DNA of 64,000 nucleotides, from assembly GCF_003471165.1 (NCBI RefSeq), contig NZ_QRIL01000012.1, positions 1 through 64,000 on the forward strand. The letters are read 5' to 3'. Shown here piece by piece: positions 45,890-53,086 of this stretch (position 1 is its first letter; every line of letters begins with the position of its first letter). The notes under the pieces are model-generated. The model was not told where the DNA came from. It searched no databases and saw nothing but the letters and a program-made list of their open reading frames with translations. Position numbers and translations under genes: made by a program. The DNA comes from Ruminococcus sp. AM22-13 (GTDB lineage: Bacteria > Bacillota > Clostridia > Lachnospirales > Lachnospiraceae).

Positions 45890-45967
45890 GGCACAGATGA
45901 AACTGTCTGTGCCGTTACATATTTCTTGGTCTACCTGTTGACATCGTGGTGTTTGGCAAGCAGGTAC
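45890..45967 (+). promoter_or_regulatory. Hairpin-TTACATA signal F and inverted repeats near MobC
   Basis: GGCACAGA/TCTGTGCC (45890-45897, 45906-45913) is followed by TTACATA (45915-45921). TACCTG and CAGGTA at about 45932-45966 form a further inverted repeat, and TTGACA is at 45938-45943. The position between MobC and relaxase also suits an oriT; I cannot separate the two possibilities. Confidence 0.45.
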
Positions 45968-46008
45968 GATAAAATGAAGATGAAAAGAAAAACGAAGGGG
46001 TGAAATCC

Positions 46009-46314
46009 ATGAAGATCGTATGTTTTTTGTTGAAGCTGGTGCTGAAAATCCTGTTGCTGCCGGTTGCGTTTCTGCTGCGATTTCTATGCTTTATCTGGAA
46101 TCTGCTGATGCAGCTATCCCTGTGGGTGCTTTCACCGGTTATGCTGTTCGTTCTTGGCTGCGGCATCTATTCGGTGGTTCGGGCGAGCTGGACGGATGTG
46201 TTCCTGCTGACCCTGATTGAGATGGGACTGTTCGCAGCTGCGGTTGGTGCGGGCGGCATCATGGAACTGATGGAGCGGCTATGTGAGCGTGTAGAGGATG
46301 TTTTGACAATTTGA
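46009..46314 (+). CDS. Small membrane protein
   Basis: 101 residues with an almost continuous hydrophobic N-terminal two thirds (about three helices) and a short charged end. AAGGGG lies before the ATG. It is located between MobC and the relaxase in many related elements. No known function; association with the transfer apparatus is inferred from place only. Confidence 0.6.
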   Translation: MKIVCFLLKLVLKILLLPVAFLLRFLCFIWNLLMQLSLWVLSPVMLFVLGCGIYSVVRASWTDVFLLTLIEMGLFAAAVGAGGIMELMERLCERVEDVLTI

Positions 46315-46330
46315 GTTCAGGAGGGATTTG

Positions 46331-46600
46331 ATGGATATTCAGTTTATGAAAGATTATTATGATTTACGATACGAGGAAACAGATGGAGAGAATCATTTTG
46401 TGAATGAGACTGCTTATCAGGAAAAACAGTCTGAGCAATCGAAGATGGAAGACCAGCTGATGGAAATGGTGGGCGGCAGCGAATCTAATGTGTGGAAGCT
46501 GTACGAAAGCATTATGTGCGTCTATTTCGATATGGAAGAGATCATCAAGCAGGCCGTTTATTTGCAGGGAGCTTATGATCGGGAACGGATGTTAAAATGA
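46331..46600 (+). CDS. Small acidic hypothetical protein upstream of relaxase
   Basis: 89 residues, rich in Glu, Met and Tyr (DIQFMKDYYDLRYEETDG near the start). AGGAGGG lies six to nine bases before the ATG; a TTG three bases earlier is less likely. The family appears restricted to conjugative elements (DUF6664-like, not certain). It ends 16 bases before a strong terminator. Confidence 0.6.
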   Translation: MDIQFMKDYYDLRYEETDGENHFVNETAYQEKQSEQSKMEDQLMEMVGGSESNVWKLYESIMCVYFDMEEIIKQAVYLQGAYDRERMLK

Positions 46601-46615
46601 GAATAGTGAATTGGT

Positions 46616-46643
46616 AAGAGCTGCCTTCGGGTAGCTCTTTTTA
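46616..46643 (+). terminator. Terminator upstream of the ICE relaxase gene
   Basis: AAGAGCTGCC-TTCG-GGTAGCTCTT (46616-46639) with a stable UUCG loop and a T-run. It isolates the relaxase gene from upstream transcription, unless transcription is antiterminated. Confidence 0.85.
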
Positions 46644-46661
46644 GATGGAGGAATATGAAAA

Positions 46662-48128
46662 ATGGCGGCTACAAGACTAATTGCGCTGCATATCAATAAA
46701 GGAAAGACGGTAGCGCAGTGTCTGGCTGACCGTACTGATTATTCTGAGAATGCAGCAAAGACGGAAGATGGAAAATATATCAGCGCGTATGCCTGTGACG
46801 CAAAGACCTGTGATGAAGAATTTCTGCTTTCTAAACGGCAGTATGAGCATATCACCGGTAGAACCCAGGCGCATGATGTGATTGCATATCAGATTCGGCA
46901 ATCCTTTAAGCCCGGAGAAATCACGCCGGAGGAGGCGAACAAGGTTGGGTATGAGACAGCCATGCGATTCACCAAGGGAAAACACGCATTTATCGTGGCT
47001 ACCCATGTTGATCGTGCGCACATTCATAACCACATTATTTTTAATTCGACTACATTAGACTGCACCAGAAAATTCCGAGATTTTCGCTTGTCAGGACTTG
47101 CACTGGCAAGGCTCAGTGATATCGTCTGCCTGGAACATCGGCTGTCGGTCATTATCCGGAAGCCCTATGGGGAGCGGCAGAAGAGAACGGAATACCCGGA
47201 GAGAAAATCGCAGCGTGATGAAATCTGCGAGGCCATTGATACGGTATTGGAAAGAAAACCAAAAGACTTCCGGGAACTGATTGGTATTTTGCAGGAAGTA
47301 GGGTACGAGTATAAAGATGGAAAACAGCCTGCACTGCGGGGAAAAGGCCACGCCAGATTTGCTCGTTTCCGCTCTCTTGGTAAAGGATATTCGGTTGAAG
47401 AACTATGCGAAGTGATTGCTGGAAATGCGGTTCATAAAAGCAAATTTGTAGAGAAAACTCGCACAAGCGCACGGTCGGCGCAGGTGCATCAGAAGGCGGA
47501 GCTGTCGTTCCTTATAGATGTCCGTGCCAAAATGCAGGCAGGCAAAGGCGCGGGATATGCACGCTGGGCAAAAGTCTTTAATCTGAAGCAGATGGCGAAA
47601 GCTATGATGTTCATGGAAGAGCATGGAATCAAGAGCTATGCAGAGCTGAAAGAAAAAGCAGATGGGATTTCTGAAGAATGCGATGCGTTGCTGGAATCTG
47701 TAAAGGCAGATGAGGCACGGATGTCGGAAGTGTCAGTGCTGCGGAAGCATCTAATCAATTATGCCAAGACAAAAGATGTTTTTGCCGCATATAAAGCATC
47801 CGGCTACAATCGGGAGTTCTATGAAGCCCATCGGGATACGCTGGCCTTACGCAGCGCAGCGAAAAAGGCGTTTGATGGTTATAAGAAAGAGAATGGCTCT
47901 GACAAAAAGCTCCCGCGCATCAGCGAGCTGAACGCAGAGTATGCGATGCTTCTGGAACGAAAGAAAAGCTCCTATGCAGAGTATCGCAAGACCAAATCGG
48001 AAATGCAGGATTGGCTTGTGGCACAGAAGATTGTGCAGGAAATCCTGAAAGAGGACGAACAGAAAAAAGAGCAACTGCATGAGCAGGAAGTGCGGCAGGA
48101 AGAAGAAAATAAGGAGAATAGTAGATGA
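46662..48128 (+). CDS. MobP-type relaxase of the ICE
   Basis: 488 residues. Nicks oriT and leads the strand into the recipient. The three-His motif is HVDRAHIHNHIIF at about residues 112-124; the catalytic Tyr is probably Y27 in DRTDYSENA or Y42 in ISAYAC. The C-terminal half is a long Lys/Glu-rich helical region. TGGAGGA lies ten bases before the ATG. It differs clearly from the second relaxase on the opposite strand at 50.2-51.5 kb. Confidence 0.92.
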   Translation: MAATRLIALHINKGKTVAQCLADRTDYSENAAKTEDGKYISAYACDAKTCDEEFLLSKRQYEHITGRTQAHDVIAYQIRQSFKPGEITPEEANKVGYETAMRFTKGKHAFIVATHVDRAHIHNHIIFNSTTLDCTRKFRDFRLSGLALARLSDIVCLEHRLSVIIRKPYGERQKRTEYPERKSQRDEICEAIDTVLERKPKDFRELIGILQEVGYEYKDGKQPALRGKGHARFARFRSLGKGYSVEELCEVIAGNAVHKSKFVEKTRTSARSAQVHQKAELSFLIDVRAKMQAGKGAGYARWAKVFNLKQMAKAMMFMEEHGIKSYAELKEKADGISEECDALLESVKADEARMSEVSVLRKHLINYAKTKDVFAAYKASGYNREFYEAHRDTLALRSAAKKAFDGYKKENGSDKKLPRISELNAEYAMLLERKKSSYAEYRKTKSEMQDWLVAQKIVQEILKEDEQKKEQLHEQEVRQEEENKENSR

Positions 48129-48136
48129 TGGAATGT

Positions 48137-48182
48137 CCGGTGCAGTGTGGGCGTAATGCTCATGCTGCACCGGGCTTTTTTT
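48137..48182 (+). terminator. Terminator after ICE relaxase
   Basis: CCGGTGCAG (48137-48145) pairs with CTGCACCGG (48165-48173), followed by a run of T. Confidence 0.8.
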
Positions 48183-48256
48183 CTTTGGCAGGAACTGCCG
48201 TTAAAGCATCCGGAACGGATGCGCAGCTCGATGCCGCAGGCAGCGTTCTATGGGGA

Positions 48257-48278
48257 TTGGGGAGTTTCCCCAACAAGC
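48257..48278 (+). repeat. Palindrome plus CAACAAGC at left end of nested element
   Basis: TTGGGGA-GTT-TCCCCAA (48257-48273) runs into CAACAAGC (48271-48278). A near copy, TTGGGA-TTA-TCCCAACAAGC, lies beside the nested element's mobC at 51847-51866, and CAACAAGC alone recurs at the right end (59096-59103). Confidence 0.6.
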
Positions 48279-49779
48279 AGAAAATCGCTTTCGTGTCACG
48301 AAAGCCCTGCTTGCCGATGTGGAGCAGTACGAGGATTTTTTCGCCGCCCTTGAAAAAGCGTCCCCCGTCCCGATTGCATTTGAGCAGATCACAAACGGCG
48401 CAAATGGGTATTTCAGTTTGACCGACAAGCGTATTGCAATCAAAGAGGGCGTGAGTGAATTACAGGCGGTAAAGACCGCCATTCACGAAATCGCCCATGC
48501 GAAGCTGCACGACGTAGACTTAAACGCCCCGCCGGAGCAGCAAAACCGCGTTGACCGCCATACCTGCGAGGTAGAAGCGGAAAGCGTCGCTTATACGGTT
48601 TGCCAGCATTTCGGCCTTGATACTTCCGATTACTCTTTCGGCTATGTGGCTGGTTGGAGCAGCGGCAAGGAAATGACCGAGTTAAAAGCGTCCCTTGAAA
48701 CAATACAGACCACCGCAAAGGAACTCATTACCGAGATTGAGGGGCATTTTACCGAGTTGCAGCAGCAGCGGCAAGCCGAGCAGGAGCAGGGCGATACCTT
48801 TTCCATTTATCAGTTAAAGCGCGGGGACGAAACAAGGGACTTGCGCTTTGAGCCTTATGACCGTCTGCAAGCGGCTGGACTTACCATTGACCGGGTAAAT
48901 TATGAACTCGTCTATACTGCACCGCTTACAAAGGATATGACGCTGGGCGACATTTGGGAAAGGTTTAATATCGACCACCCCGCCGACTTTAAGGGGCATA
49001 GCCTTTCCGTTTCCGACATTGTTGTGCTTCATCAGAACGACGAGGACACCGCCCACTATGTAGACAGTATCGGTTTTCAGCAAGTGCCGGAGTTTTTGCA
49101 GGAGCAGCAGACCCCCGTATTTGACAAGCTGCCGCCCGAACAGCAGCAAGCCTTGTCCGACACCGTACAAGACACTTTGCAAATGCTGGTTGACGCAGAC
49201 AAGCGGATTTATGGCGACGTTACGGGCAAGACCCTTGAAGCAATCGCGGCGCAAGGATATTCCTACAAGGACGGGCAGCTTGAAAAGCAGCAGCCGGAAG
49301 CGACCCCCGACAGCCTTTTGACGGGTGAAACCGTTAGAACGCCGAGGGGCAATTTTCATATTACCGATATGAGCCGTGAACAGATCGAAGCGGCGGGATT
49401 TGGTTTTCACCATGCGTCGGAGGACGGGAAGTATCTCATTATGGGGAATGGCACACAGGCTTATGCCATAGCCGCCGAGCAGCCGCAGCGGGATAATCCC
49501 TTAAAGCACGTCGAGGACACCATAGAGCAGAACGACAACAATTTTGACGGGCTTATCAACAATACGCCGCAAACGCCCACCGTTGCAGATTTTGAGCAGC
49601 GGGCAAAGGCGGGGGAAGCGATTTCCGTTACCGACCTTGCAAAAGCGGTAAAAGCCGAGAAACGGGAACAGCCGCAGAAAAAACCGTCCATTTTGAAGAA
49701 GCTGGACGAATACAAGAAACAGGCGGCGCAGCAGCCGAAAGATAAACAGAAAGAGCATAAAAAGGATTTGGAGGTTTGA
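48279..49779 (+). pseudogene. 5'-truncated ArdC-like protein with YodL and DUF4316 domains
   Basis: The open frame (about 500 codons) begins at or before the element's left edge, with no ribosome binding site or convincing start. It encodes the later part of an ArdC-like antirestriction protein: a zinc metallopeptidase-like segment with HEIAHAKLHD, then a YodL domain (YELVYTAPL, GHSLSVSDIVVL, HYVDSIGFQQVP) and DUF4316-type sequence ending in Lys/Gln-rich repeats. The single-stranded DNA-binding N-terminus is missing. It could be expressed only from an internal start; I treat it as truncated. Confidence 0.7.
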
Positions 49780-49783
49780 TAGC

Positions 49784-49993
49784 ATGAATACCCGCTTTAC
49801 CATTGAGGAAGAAAACATTGTTGCGATCTACGCCGAGGACAGCCGGGAAACAACGCTTGAAAATATCCTTGCCGCCATGCCCTACATGGACGAGGATATG
49901 CGCCAGCTTGCCGCCGCAGCGGTGAACAAGCTGCAAGCCATGACGGACAGCGAGTTTTCCGAAAGGGAGTTTATCTTGACCGACGAGGAATAG
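49784..49993 (+). CDS. Transposon-transfer assisting protein family (nested element)
   Basis: 69 residues, acidic. FTIEEENIVAIYAEDSRETT, then AAAVNKLQAMTDSEFSE match the TTRAP family more closely than the ICE copy at 37914. TGGAGG precedes the ATG. As in the ICE, it follows directly after a YodL/DUF4316 gene, showing that the two elements carry parallel modules. Confidence 0.75.
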   Translation: MNTRFTIEEENIVAIYAEDSRETTLENILAAMPYMDEDMRQLAAAAVNKLQAMTDSEFSEREFILTDEE

Positions 49994-50000
49994 CCCATAG

Positions 50001-50052
50001 AGAACAGGGGCGCGGTTGCCGATTTCCGGCACCGCGCCCCTGTTCTTTTTTT
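50001..50052. terminator. Strong bidirectional terminator
   Basis: AGAACAGGGGCGCGGT (50001-50016) pairs perfectly over 16 bases with ACCGCGCCCCTGTTCT (50031-50046), then T-run. It separates the rightward TTRAP gene from the leftward relaxase gene. Confidence 0.92.
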
Positions 50053-50194
50053 GTCCTTGCGTGGACAATTAGAAAGCCGTTTTTGCGGGTTTGAATATAC
50101 TTTATCGTCTATGTCGTTTTCATGCGCTGGAAGCCGCAGAAACACAGGCGTTTTCAGCCCTTAACATTCCACTTGCCACCCCATGTTTTGCGCC

Positions 50195-51529
50195 TTATCG
50201 CTCCTGCTCCCGCGCCCTGCTTTGGGACGGGTAAAGAATACTATCGACGTTCTTTTTGACAACGCCGTATTCCTGCATTTGCTTCTTGGCTTGCCGATAA
50301 TCTTCATACAATTTGGTTTTCCTGTCGTTTAAGCTTCTATACTCCTTGCGCAGCGCGGCGAGATCGGGCAGCTTCTTTATCTGCATTTCCTTTAATGCCC
50401 TTGCCGCAGCTTCAAACAGGATAATTTCGCTTTCATGCCCCCGCAGATACTTTTCCTTGTCCGGCGATTTTCGGTATTCATCGTAAATCGGTTTTAACTG
50501 TCGGTATGTGGTGGTGTGCTTGATAAGCAGCGACAAATCAGACATACGCTGTTCCACTTCCTTAACCGCCTTTGCCGCCGCGTCATGAGCGGTCATAATA
50601 TCGGCTATCTTGCTTTCAAGTTCGCTATAATACTCAATCTTGTTTTCGGTTAGGAAGTTCATGCTTTTAGCAGCCTGTTTCAGATTATGGATTTTTGCCC
50701 ACCGTTCATAGCCCGCCGACTGTTGGGCTTTGATACTGTTTTCAAGATCGACGACAAGCCGGATTTTCTTATCTTCCCGCAGCGTTTTTGTTTTGGCAAC
50801 ATACACGCCCTTGATACGCTCCTTTATCGCTTCTTCCGTATAGGCCGCGCCGAGCGTCTTTGTGCGGGTAAACCGTTCCTGTCCGGCAGCGCGAAAGGAA
50901 ATGTATTTGCCCTGTTTGATTTCATACCCCATTTCCTGCAAGCGGCGCAGCAGTTCGTCAAAATCTTTCACTTGGGGAATGAGAGTATCTATCGCCGTTT
51001 TCAGCTTTGCTTTGTAGCTTGTCCCTTGCTTTTCGGCGGTGTATTCTGCATAGCTTTTTCCCTTGTCCTGTCCCGGTACGACGACGGATAGCCCATGCTC
51101 TTTACATATCCTGTCGCTGGTGCGCCGGATAAAGTGATAGCTTTGCTTGTTGGAATGGTACTTTTTGTAGTCAACGAAGCTAACCGCGTTGAAAATCAAG
51201 TGATTATGCAGATGGTCTTTATCGACGTGAGTTGTCAAAACAAACTCATACTTGCCGCCTAATACCGCCCCGGCAAGTTCCATGCCGATTTTGTGCGCTT
51301 CTTCCGGTGTGGTTTCTCCCACCGCAAAGGATTGTATCAAGTGCCGCCCTAAATGTGTGCCGCGATCTCCGGCAGCTTCCCGCGTCCATGCAAACTCAAT
51401 ATCGGCGGTTTCCAGCCCGCAGCCGAAAGAGGACGCAAGCAGCTTCCCGTCTGTCTTTTCGGGATTTAAGATATAGTCTATCGCAGCCTTTAAGGTTGAT
51501 TTAATAGGGTGCGTCTTTGTAACCGCCAT
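50195..51529 (-). CDS. MobP-type relaxase of the nested element
   Basis: 444 residues. The motif region THVDKDHLHNHLIF at about 100-113 supplies the three His residues; the catalytic Tyr is probably Y18 in AIDYILNPEKT. The N-terminus AVTKTHPIKSTLKAAIDYI is typical of relaxases of Tn4451/Tn1549-related mobilizable elements. The C-terminal half is Lys/Glu-rich and helical. It overlaps mobC by 40 bases on the same strand, and both are leftward, opposite to the ICE genes. Confidence 0.93.
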   Translation of the reverse strand: MAVTKTHPIKSTLKAAIDYILNPEKTDGKLLASSFGCGLETADIEFAWTREAAGDRGTHLGRHLIQSFAVGETTPEEAHKIGMELAGAVLGGKYEFVLTTHVDKDHLHNHLIFNAVSFVDYKKYHSNKQSYHFIRRTSDRICKEHGLSVVVPGQDKGKSYAEYTAEKQGTSYKAKLKTAIDTLIPQVKDFDELLRRLQEMGYEIKQGKYISFRAAGQERFTRTKTLGAAYTEEAIKERIKGVYVAKTKTLREDKKIRLVVDLENSIKAQQSAGYERWAKIHNLKQAAKSMNFLTENKIEYYSELESKIADIMTAHDAAAKAVKEVEQRMSDLSLLIKHTTTYRQLKPIYDEYRKSPDKEKYLRGHESEIILFEAAARALKEMQIKKLPDLAALRKEYRSLNDRKTKLYEDYRQAKKQMQEYGVVKKNVDSILYPSQSRAREQER

Positions 51530-51819
51530 ATCTCGTCCACCGCCTTTTTAATGTCCTCTATATCCTGCCTGTAAACCGTCCCCGTCGCATTGGCGCGTTT
51601 TGCAATTTGGTTGATGTTCCGGCTCACCGCTTGCAGTTCCCGGATATATGCTTTTGTGTCGCTTCGGTCAACGACAAGAATATACCCGTCTATCGCCATT
51701 TTACGGAAGTATGCCCCATACTGCTTTATGGGAAGCTGCTTCATCTTCTCGTCGATCAGCCGCTTTTCTTCTTCCGTAACGTAAAACTTCATCTGTATAT
51801 TTCTCTTTCGGTTTTCCAT
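51490..51819 (-). CDS. mobC: MobC relaxosome protein of the nested element
   Basis: 109 residues. N-terminal ribbon-helix-helix-like part (NIQMKFYVTEEEKRLIDEKM, about 5-24) and the MobC core VSRNINQIAKRANATGTVY. It binds oriT and supports nicking by the overlapping relaxase. GGCGGT-type sequence lies upstream, followed by the probable oriT. It is distinct from the ICE MobC at 45525. Confidence 0.9.
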   Translation of the reverse strand: MENRKRNIQMKFYVTEEEKRLIDEKMKQLPIKQYGAYFRKMAIDGYILVVDRSDTKAYIRELQAVSRNINQIAKRANATGTVYRQDIEDIKKAVDEIWRLQRRTLLNQP

Positions 51820-51846
51820 TTCCGCACCGCCTTTCGGTATAAGGGT

Positions 51847-51930
51847 TTGGGATTATCCCAACAAGCATTTTCCGCAAACGGGTACTCGTTTGCTGTGCTT
51901 GCTATCTACTCCATACCCCCACCGAAAGGC
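51847..51930. other. Probable oriT of the nested element
   Basis: Just upstream of mobC lie the palindrome TTGGGA-TTA-TCCCAA (51847-51861), CAACAAGC (51859-51866) and the stem GCAAACG/CGTTTGC (51874-51880, 51887-51893), followed by a pyrimidine-rich stretch. Inverted repeats next to mobC are the expected form of a MobP oriT. The nick site cannot be fixed by eye. Confidence 0.55.
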
Positions 51931-52020
51931 GGTATTTGTTGCGCGTTCCTTTGATTTTGGACGCAAAAAAAGATTGCAGCCGCCATGCGCTGCAATCTCC
52001 CGATTTCTCATATTGTGAGG

Positions 52021-52377
52021 TTAATCCTCTGCTTTTTCGACTTCCGTTATCTCCCTTGCTGTTGCGGTTACAATCCGTATGCCTTTATCGCTCATACCGT
52101 CCAGCAGCGCGTCAAGCTGCCGCCGCCCGGTGGATTTCTCCGCATTGCTGTTCGGGAAGAAAAATTGATCTACCGAAATATGATACCGGGTTACAAGGTC
52201 ATAGAATACCTGTAAACTCGGCTGTTGTCCCTTGTTCTCGATATTCGCAAGGTAGCGCGGGGAAATATATAACTCGTCGCTTACCTTTTTGCGGCTCTCG
52301 CCGTATTCATTTCTCGCGGCTTTTATAGCTGCCCCGAAAGCCTTAAAGTCGTACAATGGTACGGGTCTTTTTGCCAT
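52021..52377 (-). CDS. XRE family regulator (Tn916 Orf9-like position)
   Basis: 118 residues. A Cro/C1-type helix-turn-helix spans about residues 8-62, with VSDELYISPRYLANIENKG in the recognition region. AGGGTG (on the minus strand) lies seven bases before the ATG at 52377; an ATG at 52383 is too close. In Tn916-like elements a repressor of this type lies near the resistance gene and represses transfer or excision genes. It is divergent from the leader at 52528, so it may also act there. Confidence 0.82.
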   Translation of the reverse strand: MAKRPVPLYDFKAFGAAIKAARNEYGESRKKVSDELYISPRYLANIENKGQQPSLQVFYDLVTRYHISVDQFFFPNSNAEKSTGRRQLDALLDGMSDKGIRIVTATAREITEVEKAED

Positions 52378-52469
52378 TTTCATTCACCCTGTTACATTTT
52401 ACAGTTCACCTTTCTTTTTGATATGTCCACACAATTCATATCATTAGGTTAAATACTTCCTGTTGTGTA

Positions 52470-52498
52470 TTGACAGTAGACTGATTTTCTGATAAAAT
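52470..52498 (+). promoter_or_regulatory. Promoter of the leader peptide transcript
   Basis: TTGACA (52470-52475), 17 bases, TAAAAT (52493-52498). Transcription would begin about 20 bases before the leader peptide start. Confidence 0.82.
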
Positions 52499-52527
52499 AA
52501 AATTTATGTAAAAGGAGGCGGCGTTTA

Positions 52528-52554
52528 TGTTGCATAGCATGCGTATTAGATAAG
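52528..52554 (+). CDS. Leader peptide MLHSMRIR, erm/mef-like arrest motif
   Basis: An eight-codon frame preceded by AAAGGAGG (52512-52519) with an eight-base spacer, under its own promoter. The sequence resembles the macrolide-sensing leader ErmDL, which begins MTHSMRLR, and the mef-type leader with SMRL; the Arg-x-Arg motif is the known arrest site in these. Such leaders control a downstream ribosome-protecting gene. Here the next 100 bases hold no resistance gene. The leader reading is clear; its drug specificity is inference. Confidence 0.7.
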
Positions 52555-52606
52555 CATTGAAAAAAAGGATTTTCCCATTTTCAACATGGGCTTTTTTGTC
52601 ATGCTT
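52553..52606 (+). promoter_or_regulatory. Attenuator-like hairpin after leader peptide
   Basis: AAGCAT and AAAAAAG (52553-52567) pair with CTTTTTT and ATGCTT (52591-52606), with CCCA/TGGG inside. The U-rich 3' arm could also act as the tail of the inner terminator, giving alternative structures typical of attenuation. Confidence 0.65.
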
Positions 52607-52704
52607 ATTTTGCGGATGCTATACAAAAAACTAACGACGTATAGATATAGTATAGACATAGTGCAAGCTATGCCTTAGTTTTGTTGTACTGCTCTGTGCA
52701 TTAT
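52607..52704 (+). other. Non-coding scar where a resistance gene is expected
   Basis: About 100 AT-rich bases between the leader hairpin and the next terminator. No frame of useful length, no ribosome binding site. TATAGATATAGTATAGACATAG is repetitive. In Tn916-like elements a resistance gene normally lies between leader and Orf6, so this may mark a deletion. Confidence 0.4.
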
Positions 52705-52747
52705 AAATGCAGGTCAATGCTCATGTTGAGGATTGACCTGCATTTTT
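52705..52747 (+). terminator. Terminator ahead of KTR gene
   Basis: AAATGCAGGTCAAT (52705-52718) pairs perfectly with ATTGACCTGCATTT (52732-52745), followed by a T-run. Confidence 0.9.
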
Positions 52748-52774
52748 TTGTGTAAAAAGGACGAGTGAAATATA

Positions 52775-52960
52775 ATGCTTAAAAAATATTGGATAAAATG
52801 TCCGATTTGTAACGGAAAGACGAGAGTTCAAGTATTTCATAATACTGTATTAAAAGATTTTCCTCTTTTCTGCCCTAAATGCAAATTGACGCATATCATT
52901 GATGTAGAAAAATTAGAGATTGTAATCAAAAATACAGAAAAACAAACTTTTATTATTTAG
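52775..52960 (+). CDS. Cysteine-rich KTR protein (Tn916 Orf6-like)
   Basis: 61 residues. Two Cys pairs (C9/C12 in CPIC and C33/C36 in CPKC) and NGKTR between them define the KTR family, a small zinc-ribbon protein. In Tn916 and relatives the homologue is Orf6, just downstream of tet(M). AAAGGACGAG lies upstream. Its presence here, without a resistance gene before it, supports the view that the cargo slot has been rearranged. Confidence 0.85.
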   Translation: MLKKYWIKCPICNGKTRVQVFHNTVLKDFPLFCPKCKLTHIIDVEKLEIVIKNTEKQTFII

Positions 52961-53086
52961 AAGACCTGCTAACAAAAGTCAAGAAAAAAATTCAAAAATT
53001 TAAGCAGCACAAAAATGGCGCACCCAAACAAGCCACTTTGCATCTGAAATTTCAGATGGTGGCTGTCCGTAGATGATGAAACGGCA

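Larger units (their letters stand above)
48125..48278 (+). pseudogene. 5' part of an ICE gene interrupted by the nested element
   Basis: An open frame starts with ATGA overlapping the relaxase stop and runs in frame to the repeat CAACAAGC at 48271. Joining this repeat to its copy at 59096 continues the same frame into the sequence at 59104-59261. The encoded N-terminal sequence has no known family, and the frame passes through a terminator, so the coding status is uncertain. Confidence 0.35.
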
